NCBI RefSeq assembly: GCF_013374995.1
Contig: NZ_CP056030.1
Coordinates: 2,140,501-2,204,500, forward strand
Direction of reading: 5' to 3'
Length of the DNA stretch: 64,000 nt
From: Pseudomonas eucalypticola
GTDB lineage: Bacteria > Pseudomonadota > Gammaproteobacteria > Pseudomonadales > Pseudomonadaceae
The position numbers and the translations under genes were made by a program. The stretch's first letter is position 1. Each line of letters opens with the position of its first letter. Of this stretch, positions 1 to 8,116 are shown piece after piece. Below the pieces are notes generated by a model. The model worked only from the letters and a program-made list of their open reading frames with translations, ran no database searches and was not told the DNA's origin.

Positions 1-1070
1 GCCGCGTAGGCGTAGCGCGCCAGCAGAGCGTTCCAGGCACCAAACATCAGCGGCGCACAGAACCAGGCCAGCAGTTGCGGCAAGGGGCCGTCGGCCGACT
101 GGTTGGGCAGCAGCAGGGTGACCAGCGCCGCCGAAGCGCCGATCAGCCCGGTCACGGCTGGCACGGTCAGCAAGGTTGCACTGCTCAACCCCTTGCGCAG
201 CAAGGTCAGGCGCTGCTCGCCGGCGCTGCCGCTCATCAAGCCGAGCAACACCTGGTTCAGGCTCATGAGGGCAATCAGCGGCAGGTTGATCAGTTTGCGC
301 GCCAGGTTGATCCAGGTTACCGCGCCTTCACCCAGCAGCGACGCGACCATGCGCTCCAGCAGCGCCAAGCCCTGGCTGGCCAGGTTGCTGCTCAGCAACG
401 GGCCGATGCGGTGCAACAGCTCACGCACCGCGCCTGGTGCCTGCTCGCGTTGCCACGGGCGCCAGCCGGCACGCAGCAGGGAAGGGGCCAACACGGCGGG
501 CATCAGCCAGCTGCCCAGCACGCAGGCACACGCCAGGCCCGTGGTGGTGGCGTCGTGGCGCAACACCGCCAGGTACAGCACTGGCGGCAGGTTGAAGAGC
601 AACGAGCCCAGCCCCGCCAGCACGAACCGCGAGCGCGCCTGCAAGGGGACGCAGAACAGCGCATGCAGCACGAACCCCGGCGCGCACCAGGCCAGCCAGT
701 GCAGGGAACTGGCGGCCCGTACATAGCCGTCGCTGTCCAGGCCGGGGCCGATGGCGCGTACCAGCAAGGGGGCGGCCAGGCTCAGAAACAGGGCTAGCCC
801 CAGGCCCAGCACGAACAGGCGGGGCACCAGGGCGCCCAGCCAGGCGCGCTGGCCCTGGGCGTCACGTTGCTGGAACAGCGGCAATGCCGCGGCGCTCAAC
901 AGCCCGGCGGCCAGCGCCATGCGCAGGGCTTCGGGCAGGAACAGCGACACCAGAAAGGCGTCGCTCTGCGCGCCGGCGCCCCACGAGGCCACCAGCAGCC
1001 ATTCCCGGGCAAAGCCGGCTGCCAGGCCCGTGAGGGTGGCCAGGGTCAACCACAACGTCGAGCCAAACAT
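1..1070 (-). CDS. pslK: PslK, MurJ/MviN-type lipid-linked polysaccharide flippase (3' end beyond window)
   Basis: The protein begins MFGSTLWLTLATLTGLAAGF and stays open for 356 codons to the left edge, so its C-terminus is missing. It is very hydrophobic with repeated membrane segments. The early stretch with REWLLVASWG, QSDAFLVSLF and an AAGLLSAAALPLF segment is the N-terminal pattern of the MurJ/MviN family. PslK of P. aeruginosa belongs to this family and is thought to flip the lipid-linked Psl repeat unit across the inner membrane. The start lies 8 bases past the acetyltransferase stop, so it is co-transcribed as the last visible gene of the operon. It could be taken for the peptidoglycan flippase MurJ, but the operon context argues for the exopolysaccharide role. 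Confidence 0.85.
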   Translation of the reverse strand, partial: MFGSTLWLTLATLTGLAAGFAREWLLVASWGAGAQSDAFLVSLFLPEALRMALAAGLLSAAALPLFQQRDAQGQRAWLGALVPRLFVLGLGLALFLSLAAPLLVRAIGPGLDSDGYVRAASSLHWLAWCAPGFVLHALFCVPLQARSRFVLAGLGSLLFNLPPVLYLAVLRHDATTTGLACACVLGSWLMPAVLAPSLLRAGWRPWQREQAPGAVRELLHRIGPLLSSNLASQGLALLERMVASLLGEGAVTWINLARKLINLPLIALMSLNQVLLGLMSGSAGEQRLTLLRKGLSSATLLTVPAVTGLIGASAALVTLLLPNQSADGPLPQLLAWFCAPLMFGAWNALLARYAYA

Positions 1071-1078
1071 GACAGGCC

Positions 1079-1900
1079 TCAGTGGAACAGGGTGAACAGG
1101 CCTTTGCCGCCCACCTTGTAGTTGAGGTTGCGGCAGCGTTCACCTTTGACCTCGGCATTTGGCCCACCGACGATGGCGTACGGCGCCACCGGCTTGCTGA
1201 CCACGCTGTTGCCGCCGACGATGGCGCCTTCGCCGATGTGGGCGCCGAAGGACAGCAGCGCACGGCTGGCGATCCAGGCGTAGTCCTCGATGTAGATCGG
1301 CCCGCCCACGGCCCAGAACTCCGGGGCCTGGGTGTCATGGCCGCCGGCGATCAACAGCACGTGGGAGGCGATGGTCACATGGTTGCCGATGATCAGCCCG
1401 CCGCGGGCGTCCAGCTGGCAGTGCCAGCCCACCACGGTGTCGTCGCCAATGCGCAGGCCGTCGACGCCCAGCACTTCGGTGTTGCGCCACACGGTGGACC
1501 CTTTGCCGATTTTCGCGCCCCCCAGCCGCAACCAGGCCAGGCGAAGGGTATGGCTGGGGATCTTGCAGATCAGGATGTTGTAGGCCTGCTCCCAGGTGCG
1601 CAGCATGCGGTCGCGCAGGGTTGCCCAGTTCTTGCCGTACAGCGGGATCAAGGCGCCCTTGAGCTCGCGGCCCAGCAGCGCGTAGAAGCGCCGGGCCAGC
1701 GGGTGTTCGATGCGCGGCTCAATGTTCACATAACTGATGAAACACAGGATATCGCCCTTGAGCGGTTGTTCGAACGCCACTTCGTTGGCCAGCATCCAGT
1801 CGTAGGCCGCTGCCAGTTCTTCGTGGCTCACTCCCATCTTCAGGGCATATTCAGGCAAGGCCTGGCGCAGGTTTCGCGAATGATAAAGCCGATGTCTCAT
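1079..1900 (-). CDS. Hexapeptide-repeat (LbH) O-acetyltransferase inserted in the psl operon
   Basis: A 273-residue protein starting MRHRLYHSRNLRQ. The first ~120 residues are helical and of no family I recognise. From about residue 130 come isoleucine/valine/glycine-spaced hexapeptide turns (GGAKIGKGST, GLRIGDDTVVG, GLIIGNHVTIAS, GAHIGEGAIVGGNSVV) ending in IVGGPNAEVKG, the signature of left-handed beta-helix acyltransferases of the WcaF/CysE type. Such enzymes move acetyl groups from acetyl-CoA onto sugars. Its ATG overlaps the pslJ stop by four bases (ATGA), so translation is coupled. It sits between pslJ and pslK, a place where P. aeruginosa has no gene. Its likely job is to O-acetylate the repeat unit; the substrate is inferred. 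A longer upstream reading would overlap pslJ and is not preferred. Confidence 0.82.
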   Translation of the reverse strand: MRHRLYHSRNLRQALPEYALKMGVSHEELAAAYDWMLANEVAFEQPLKGDILCFISYVNIEPRIEHPLARRFYALLGRELKGALIPLYGKNWATLRDRMLRTWEQAYNILICKIPSHTLRLAWLRLGGAKIGKGSTVWRNTEVLGVDGLRIGDDTVVGWHCQLDARGGLIIGNHVTIASHVLLIAGGHDTQAPEFWAVGGPIYIEDYAWIASRALLSFGAHIGEGAIVGGNSVVSKPVAPYAIVGGPNAEVKGERCRNLNYKVGGKGLFTLFH

Positions 1901-3294
1901 GGGCGGTTTCCTGGTAGTGCAAGAGAAGTGGCAGCGGTGGCGCGCAGGCGCTTGGCTTCTTGAAGGTTCAAGCCCAGCAGCAGCCAGAACAGAGCGACGA
2001 GCACCATGGTGAAGCTGAAGTAGTGGTCGAACAGGCCGCTGACCAGCGCGGCCAGCAGGCCAATCAGGGTACCCATCCACAAGGCGTTGTCAGGGGTCAG
2101 CACCAGGGCCTTGGTGGTAGGGCGTGTGTACTTCCACCAACTGCGGACCACCACCAGGAACATCACCAGCCCCAGCAAGCCCAGCTTGTAGATGTAGTTG
2201 AGGTACAGGTTGGAAATACCCCACAGGGTGGTGCCGGGAACCGGCGGGTCGACCTTGAAGCCGATACCCAGCGGGTACAGGGCCATGGCGCGGGGGAAGT
2301 TGGCGTACTCATCGAAGCGCACCGAGGTACTGGCGTCGTTGCTGGAGAACAGGTCCATGACCCGGTCTTGCAGCGGTGGGTAGAACATCAGCAACAGCGC
2401 CGCGCCGACCACGGCCACCATCAACGCCCGGCCGGTGTAGGGAACGCGCTTGCGCGCCAGCCAGATGAGCACCAGCACCAGGCTGACCAGCGCGCCCCGG
2501 GAACCGGTCAGCAGCAGGCCGACCAGCCCCAGCAGGGTGACGGCAACGCCCAGGGCCTTGGACCAGCCGGTGCGGGTCAGGCCGAAGCAGGCGGCCAGGG
2601 GCACCAGCAACGCCATCGCGCCACCGGTGATGTTGGGGTGCGTCCAGGGCGACGCCATCCGCCCCGATAGGCCGGCCAGGCCTTCGCTCAACTGGTCGAC
2701 GGAGCCGTAGCCCAGCCGCCCGAGGATGCCGGTGAGGGTGTCGGGGGTGCGGTCCTTGAGGTACACCGGAATTGCCAGCAACAGCAGCCCCAGGGTACCC
2801 AGCAACAGGGCGATGACCAGTTGCTCGCGCTTGCGCGGGGTGTCCAGCAGGCGAGGTACCAGAAACAGCGTCGACAGGTTGAACAGCCACCGTACCCAGT
2901 TGACCGGACCATTGCCGGCGGCATCGATGACGACCTGGCCGACCACGAAGGGCAGGGCGCTGAACAGCATGAACGCGATGACCATGCGCTCGGTGTGCAG
3001 GGCCTTGGGCGCGCGGTGCATCTGGCCGAACAGATGCTGGGCCATCACGCTGGCCCACACCAGCATCACCAGGGCTTCGGACACGGTGGTGCGGATACCG
3101 ACGTTGACCGTGGTGTAAGGCAGGAACGTGGCGATCACCGCGAACAATAGCAACCCCCACAGTGGCTTGCGCAGGATGGTGACGACGGCAGCGATGCCGA
3201 CCATCACCGCCATCACCTTGGGCGCCGGCAACAGCCAGGCCAGCACACCGAAGACGACGCTGACGATCAGGGCAAGCGGGAAAGCCATGGGCAT
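1897..3294 (-). CDS. pslJ: PslJ, Wzy/O-antigen-ligase-like polysaccharide polymerase
   Basis: A 465-residue integral membrane protein with about ten to twelve hydrophobic segments and the O-antigen ligase/Wzy pattern, including the LTGSRGALVSL turn near the middle followed by a periplasmic loop and further membrane helices. Members of this family join lipid-linked repeat units at the periplasmic face of the inner membrane. Length is close to the roughly 478 residues of P. aeruginosa PslJ and the operon position is the same. The ATG at 3294 shares a base with the TGA of the upstream gene (TGATG), indicating translational coupling; a TTG one codon earlier is less likely. Function follows from family and context. 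Confidence 0.85.
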   Translation of the reverse strand: MPMAFPLALIVSVVFGVLAWLLPAPKVMAVMVGIAAVVTILRKPLWGLLLFAVIATFLPYTTVNVGIRTTVSEALVMLVWASVMAQHLFGQMHRAPKALHTERMVIAFMLFSALPFVVGQVVIDAAGNGPVNWVRWLFNLSTLFLVPRLLDTPRKREQLVIALLLGTLGLLLLAIPVYLKDRTPDTLTGILGRLGYGSVDQLSEGLAGLSGRMASPWTHPNITGGAMALLVPLAACFGLTRTGWSKALGVAVTLLGLVGLLLTGSRGALVSLVLVLIWLARKRVPYTGRALMVAVVGAALLLMFYPPLQDRVMDLFSSNDASTSVRFDEYANFPRAMALYPLGIGFKVDPPVPGTTLWGISNLYLNYIYKLGLLGLVMFLVVVRSWWKYTRPTTKALVLTPDNALWMGTLIGLLAALVSGLFDHYFSFTMVLVALFWLLLGLNLQEAKRLRATAATSLALPGNRP

Positions 3295-4394
3295 CAACGC
3301 AACTCCTCGAGCAGTTCATCGAAGCGGCGCCGGTAGGCGGCTTCGCCGTACCCCTGGGCCCAGGCCTTGAGCGGGCCGGCGTCCACGGCGGGCTCGGCAG
3401 CCAGGCGGGTCATCAACGCCACCAGTGCCGGGGTGTCGGTGGGGGAAAAGCGCGGGCTGTCGGCCGGGGTGATTTCATCCAGGGCCGACCCGGTCGCGAC
3501 CGCCACCGGTGTACCCAGGCCCAGCGCCTCGATCACCGGCAGGCCGAAGCCTTCGGCGTAGGACGGTTGCCACAACCGCGCGGCGCCGGCATACAGCGCC
3601 TGCAACTGGGCGTCGCTGAGGTCGCTGACGAAATGCAGGCCATGCAAGTGCTGCTGGGCGCTGGGCAAGTGTTCGCGGGCGCCGACCAGCACCAGTTCCG
3701 GTGTGTCCGGGTTCTGCTGGCGCGCCTGTTGCCAGGCACTCACAAACCAGGGGATGTTCTTGCGCGGCTCGCGGGTGCCCACGGCCAGCCAATAGCGGGC
3801 GGGCAGTTGCAGGCTGCTGATGTCGCCGGGTTCGCCACTGAACGGCAGCACCAGGTTAGGCAGCACCCGCACTTTGTCGCGGGCCTGGGGAAACAGCTTG
3901 ACCAGTTCGTCGGCGGTGTACTGGGAAGGCACCCACACCCGGTCCGCGACCTTCACCGACCAACCGATCGACAGCTTGTCGGTGTAGCCATAGACGCGCG
4001 CCTTGAGCTGCGAGCCGTGGGCGTTGGTGAGGGTCAGCTGGAACAGGTCGTGCAATTGCAGCACATACTTCAGGCCCTCGGGCTTGCGGCCCAGGGGCAG
4101 GCCCATGTTGAAGTTGGCGATGTAGGTTTCGATGCCCGCTTCGCGCAGCGCGCCGGGCAGGAAGCCGGCTTCGAATTTCAGCCGGATGGGCAGGCGATGC
4201 AGGCCCTGCAGCGGCGAACCCCAGCGCGGGCAGTGCGCCTTGCGGCGGATGCGATGGTCTTCGGGTGCCACGGTGAACAGTTGCAGTTGCACGGCCGGGT
4301 TGGCCCGCAAGGCAGCTTCCAGCGCCAGGGTCTGGCGGCCGATGCCGCTGTTGGGGTAGCTGGTGGCGGGGCGGTAATCCAGTCCTATGCGCAT
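3294..4394 (-). CDS. pslI: PslI, GT4-type glycosyltransferase
   Basis: A 366-residue cytoplasmic glycosyltransferase starting MRIGLDYRPATSYPNSGIGR. Two Rossmann halves are recognisable: an N-terminal acceptor-side domain, and a C-terminal domain with the GTREPRKN nucleotide-sugar loop and the retaining GT-B signature YAEGFGLPVIEALGLGTPV, whose EGFGLPVIE carries the usual catalytic-site glutamates. This is the GT4 family. The size matches P. aeruginosa PslI (about 367 residues). The start overlaps the end of pslH by 10 bases, whereas the longer open reading upstream lies inside pslH and is not real. It should add one sugar to the Psl repeat unit; the donor cannot be read from sequence. Confidence 0.86.
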   Translation of the reverse strand: MRIGLDYRPATSYPNSGIGRQTLALEAALRANPAVQLQLFTVAPEDHRIRRKAHCPRWGSPLQGLHRLPIRLKFEAGFLPGALREAGIETYIANFNMGLPLGRKPEGLKYVLQLHDLFQLTLTNAHGSQLKARVYGYTDKLSIGWSVKVADRVWVPSQYTADELVKLFPQARDKVRVLPNLVLPFSGEPGDISSLQLPARYWLAVGTREPRKNIPWFVSAWQQARQQNPDTPELVLVGAREHLPSAQQHLHGLHFVSDLSDAQLQALYAGAARLWQPSYAEGFGLPVIEALGLGTPVAVATGSALDEITPADSPRFSPTDTPALVALMTRLAAEPAVDAGPLKAWAQGYGEAAYRRRFDELLEELR

Positions 4395-5602
4395 ACGCTG
4401 GTGTCTTCCATAGGTTGCAAAAGGCGAGAGTAGACATGTTCGAGCTGGGCCGCGGCGACGGCCCAGTCGTGGTGGCCGCGCACATAGCGGCGCGCGGCGT
4501 CGGACAGGGTTTGCAGGCCGGCGGGGTCGCGCACCGCGTCGGCCAGCAGGTGCGCCAGGCCGTCGGCGGTTTCGCTGCCCAGGTAGTGCTGGCCGTTGGT
4601 CACGGCCAACCCCGACACGCCTTGGCCGGTGGTAACCACCGGCAGGCCGGCGGCCATGGCTTCGAGTACCTTGAGTTTGGAGCCGCCGCCCTGGCGCAGC
4701 GGGGCGAAAAACACCGCGGTCTGTTCTTGCAGGGCGCGCAGGTCGGGCACGAACCCCTGGAAGTCGACCCGCGGGTCGGGCCAGCGTTCGCGCCACTGGG
4801 CCGGCAGGCCAAAGCCGCACACGGCCAGGCGCACGTCGGGGTTCAGCGCCCACACCTTGGGCATGATCGCTTCCATGGCCCATTCCACGGCGTCCAGGTT
4901 GGGGCTGTACTCGTAATTACCGATAAACAGCAGACGCTGGCTGTCGAATGCCGGTTGCACGGTGGCGTAATGGGGGCAGTCGACGCCGTTGACCACCACC
5001 GATGCCTGACGCTGGAACAGCGTCTGCATCTGCTCGGCGTCGGCTTCGGTCACGGCCACCAGTTGCGTGGCCTGGGCGAACACGCGTTTCTCCCAGCGCC
5101 GGTAGCGCCACTGGTCGTAGGCGGTGAAGGGCTTGAGCCAGGCCGGAAAGCGGTCATAGCTGGCCGCGCCCAGGGCCGACTCGATGTTGTGCTCGGTCAG
5201 CAGGAACGGCTGGCCATGGCGGCGCAGCGCCGCTTCATAGGGTTCGAAGGCATAGCTGTGTTCGATCTGCACCACGTCCCAGCGGGTAGTGAGCAGTTGG
5301 TCGAAATAGCGCTCCAGCTGGGGGGCCAGGCCGTTGATGCTGGCCAGCATCGGGTAGGGCGCGGCCACCACCGCCATCAATGTCTTGAGGCTGCGCAGCG
5401 GGCGGCGCGGCAGCACGATCAACTGTTCGAGAAACGGCTCCAGGGCGTTGCGGGTGGCCTGGTCGACGTCGGTCTTGGCTTGCACCAGCAGGGTGATACG
5501 GTGCCCGCGCGCGGCCAGGCTGCGCAGCAGGTGGTATTGGCGGGTCTTGCCGCCGCTGGTGGTTGGCCAGGGCAAATAGGGCAATGTCCAGAGAATGCGC
5601 AT
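4385..5602 (-). CDS. pslH: PslH, GT4-type glycosyltransferase
   Basis: A 405-residue glycosyltransferase beginning MRILWTLPYLPWPTTSGGK. The glycine-rich N-terminal loop TSGGKTRQ, the mid-protein LLTEHNIE motif, the FIGNYEYSPN stretch that starts the second Rossmann domain, and the C-terminal PLRQGGGSKLKVLEAMAAGL motif place it in GT-B family GT4. P. aeruginosa PslH is about 402 residues. It lies 13 bases after pslG and overlaps pslI by 10 bases, so all three are on one transcript. It is predicted to act at the cytoplasmic face of the inner membrane on lipid-linked intermediates made by PslA. The precise sugar is unknown. Confidence 0.87.
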   Translation of the reverse strand: MRILWTLPYLPWPTTSGGKTRQYHLLRSLAARGHRITLLVQAKTDVDQATRNALEPFLEQLIVLPRRPLRSLKTLMAVVAAPYPMLASINGLAPQLERYFDQLLTTRWDVVQIEHSYAFEPYEAALRRHGQPFLLTEHNIESALGAASYDRFPAWLKPFTAYDQWRYRRWEKRVFAQATQLVAVTEADAEQMQTLFQRQASVVVNGVDCPHYATVQPAFDSQRLLFIGNYEYSPNLDAVEWAMEAIMPKVWALNPDVRLAVCGFGLPAQWRERWPDPRVDFQGFVPDLRALQEQTAVFFAPLRQGGGSKLKVLEAMAAGLPVVTTGQGVSGLAVTNGQHYLGSETADGLAHLLADAVRDPAGLQTLSDAARRYVRGHHDWAVAAAQLEHVYSRLLQPMEDTSVCA

Positions 5603-5615
5603 TGAATCGTCCTTG

Positions 5616-6935
5616 TCACCAGACCAGCATCTGCAGGCTGGTCTTGAGCGGAACACTGATGCCCTGGGCGTTGGCCAGGTCGGTGCGGGTGCCCTTGAGC
5701 GGGTCGAACAGCGCCGCCGAAGTGACCGATGGCAGCGTCACCGAACTGCCCGACGCGCTCCAGAACAACCACAGGTGGCTACCGTCGGCGCGGGTCCAGG
5801 CGACGTTGTAGAGGTCGCCTGGGCCGTTGGTGTAGGTGGGGGCGTCTGCCGGCTCCAGGCGCGCGCCGGTCACCCCGAGGAAGTTCTTCAAGGCGGTGTA
5901 CACCGGTTTCGGACTGCCATTGATGTCCACCAGCCCATAGTACTGGTCACGCGCCGAGGCACGGGCGTCGAGGTCGCTGAGGTTGAACAGGAAAATGCGC
6001 TGGTAGTCCATGGCGCTCATCAGGGCCAGACGGCGCAGGGTGTAGTCGGCCTGGCCGTCGACCCCGATGATGGCCTGCATTTCCACCGGCCCCGCGTAGC
6101 TGGACCAGCCCCACTCGGTGGCCCACACCTGGGTCACGCCTTTGGCGTGCAGCGCGCTGTTGATGTAGTTGCCGCGCTGCAGAAAGTCCTTGGCGGTGGT
6201 GTCGTCGCCCTCGGGGTATTCGGAGTAGGGGTGGTAGGCGGCGACGATGTTGGCGGTGGGCAAGCCCTGGGTCAGCAGGTCGGCCAGCATCAGGCCGTCG
6301 GTGCTGTGCATCTGGCTGTAGTAGGCCATGCCCGCGGTGGCCACCGGTTTGTCAGGGATGGCGTTGCGAATCGCCTTGGCCGTGGTGAACAGCAGGTTGC
6401 CATAGGCGCTGGGGTCTTCCTTGGGCAGCCAGATGATGTTCGGCTCGTTCCACACCTGCCAGGTGTTCACCTGCGGGTAGCGTTTGGCGAGCATGGTCAT
6501 GCGGTCGGCGAACAGGCTGAAGTCGGTGGGCGGGTACTGGTCGCGGCTGGCGACGTTGGTGGGCGCGCTGCTGTCGAAGCTGGCCGAACCCACCATGTAC
6601 GCCAGGATGTTGTACTTGTGCGTGGCCATGGCGGTCATCGCACCGTCCAGGGCCGTGAGGTCGAAGTTGTTCTGGGTGGGCTCGATGATCGGCCAGTGGA
6701 TGGTCAGGCGCACCCAGGTCAGCCCCAGGTCGTCCAGCGCCGCCATCTGTTTCTGATAGACCGCGGGGTCGAAGTACTGGAACTGCGCATTCACCCCCAG
6801 GAAGTCACTCCACTGCACCGCTCGCGGGCCCTTGAGGGTGATGTCCGCCTCGGCCTTGTCGCTCCACTGCAACGCACTGAACGCCACGGCGACGGCCAGC
6901 AAGGCAGGTATCCATACGATCGGCTTCTTCCACAT
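5616..6935 (-). CDS. pslG: PslG, GH39-like endoglycosidase of the exopolysaccharide operon
   Basis: A 439-residue protein with a short N-terminal hydrophobic anchor or signal (WIPALLAVAVAFSAL) ending near residue 30, then a (beta/alpha)8 hydrolase domain. WQVWNEPNI contains the acid/base glutamate and WATEWGWSS the nucleophile glutamate. A small beta domain follows, ending SLQMLVW. Length and these motifs agree closely with P. aeruginosa PslG (442 residues), which cleaves Psl in the periplasm and trims the matrix. The ATG is two bases past the pslF stop. The retained hydrolase next to polymerase genes suggests the polymer still resembles Psl. Confidence 0.92.
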   Translation of the reverse strand: MWKKPIVWIPALLAVAVAFSALQWSDKAEADITLKGPRAVQWSDFLGVNAQFQYFDPAVYQKQMAALDDLGLTWVRLTIHWPIIEPTQNNFDLTALDGAMTAMATHKYNILAYMVGSASFDSSAPTNVASRDQYPPTDFSLFADRMTMLAKRYPQVNTWQVWNEPNIIWLPKEDPSAYGNLLFTTAKAIRNAIPDKPVATAGMAYYSQMHSTDGLMLADLLTQGLPTANIVAAYHPYSEYPEGDDTTAKDFLQRGNYINSALHAKGVTQVWATEWGWSSYAGPVEMQAIIGVDGQADYTLRRLALMSAMDYQRIFLFNLSDLDARASARDQYYGLVDINGSPKPVYTALKNFLGVTGARLEPADAPTYTNGPGDLYNVAWTRADGSHLWLFWSASGSSVTLPSVTSAALFDPLKGTRTDLANAQGISVPLKTSLQMLVW

Positions 6936-6937
6936 GG

Positions 6938-8116
6938 TCAGCGCCCTCCACAGGCGTCCTCGAACATTTGCACAAATCGAGCGGCGGTCAGCGGCCAGGT
7001 ACGCTGGCTGCCGATCAGGCTGGCGTGCTCGGCCCAGCGAATCGCCAGTTCCGGGGTCGCGCAGAGGTGGCTCAGCTCCGCGGCCAGGGCGGGGACGTTG
7101 CCTTGCGGGTAGATGACGCCGTTGCTGTGCGCCACTTCTTCGGCGAACGAACGGGCGTCGGAGGTAATGGCGCCGCGCCCGCAGGCTACGGCCCACGACA
7201 GCGCGCCACTGGTGCCGCGCAGGTTGCCCAGCAGCTTGAGCTTGCTGGACTCGCGGTACGGCAGCACCATCACATGGTGCGCCTGGATCACCTTGGGAAT
7301 GTCGCCGGCCGGCACGTCCAGGCCCCACTCGATGCTGTCGTTGAGTTGCAACTGGTTGATGCGCTGGCGCAGTTGGTCCAGGTAGCTGCCGGAGGGGCCG
7401 AAAGCCATTTCCGGTTCACTGCCGCCGGCCAGGGTGAGGCGGATCTTGTCGCGCAGCGCCGGTTGCTGGCTGAAGGTCAGGGCCAGGGCATCGAGCAGGT
7501 CTTCGATGCCCTTGCCGCGGTAAATGAAGCCGAAGTACAGCAGGCGCAGAGGTTCCAGTGGGGGCAGGGGGGCGGCCGGGATCTCCAGGTTGCCGTGGGG
7601 AATGACCACCATCTGCTCGGCTTTCAGGCCCATGCGCTGCTTCAGGCACTGGCTGCCGGAGCGGGTCAGGGTCACCAACCGCGTCAGGCTGCGCGCCAGT
7701 TGCCGTTCTTCATGCAGGCACAGGGGGTCGGCCAGCACCGTGGCCACCTGCGGCAGCGGGTTGGGCAGGCCCTGGGCCAGGGACAGCGGCCAGGGCAGGT
7801 GTTCCCGGCGCCACACCAGGCGCTCGGGGTCATGCACGGTGGCGGTCAGGGGCAGGTGGGCAAAGCGCGCGCGCAAGGCCCGCAAGCCATTGAACTCGGC
7901 CAGCCGACCGCCGCCGATCTCGGCATGCACCAGGTCGATACCCTGCCAATCGAAGGCTTGCAGGGCAGCCTGGGTGCGCGTCACATCGTTGCCCAGCCCG
8001 GCCAGAGGCGTGCTGACCTGCACGCCGTGCTGCTCCAGGGCATTTTTCAGGTGCCCGGCATAATCGGCGATGCCGTTCTGTTCCGGTGGCAGCGGCGCCA
8101 GCAGCGCGATATGCAT
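6938..8116 (-). CDS. pslF: PslF, GT4-type glycosyltransferase
   Basis: A 392-residue glycosyltransferase starting MHIALLAPLPPEQNGIADYA, with the GIADY glycine loop typical of GT-B enzymes. The second domain begins at LLYFGFIYRGKGIEDLLDAL, carrying the GKG phosphate-binding turn, and continues to RESSKLKLLGNLRGTSGALS. P. aeruginosa PslF is about 395 residues. The start codon shares one base with the pslE stop (TGATG), indicating translational coupling. It probably adds a mannose or other hexose to the lipid-linked Psl unit; the donor is inferred only from the operon. Confidence 0.87.
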   Translation of the reverse strand: MHIALLAPLPPEQNGIADYAGHLKNALEQHGVQVSTPLAGLGNDVTRTQAALQAFDWQGIDLVHAEIGGGRLAEFNGLRALRARFAHLPLTATVHDPERLVWRREHLPWPLSLAQGLPNPLPQVATVLADPLCLHEERQLARSLTRLVTLTRSGSQCLKQRMGLKAEQMVVIPHGNLEIPAAPLPPLEPLRLLYFGFIYRGKGIEDLLDALALTFSQQPALRDKIRLTLAGGSEPEMAFGPSGSYLDQLRQRINQLQLNDSIEWGLDVPAGDIPKVIQAHHVMVLPYRESSKLKLLGNLRGTSGALSWAVACGRGAITSDARSFAEEVAHSNGVIYPQGNVPALAAELSHLCATPELAIRWAEHASLIGSQRTWPLTAARFVQMFEDACGGR

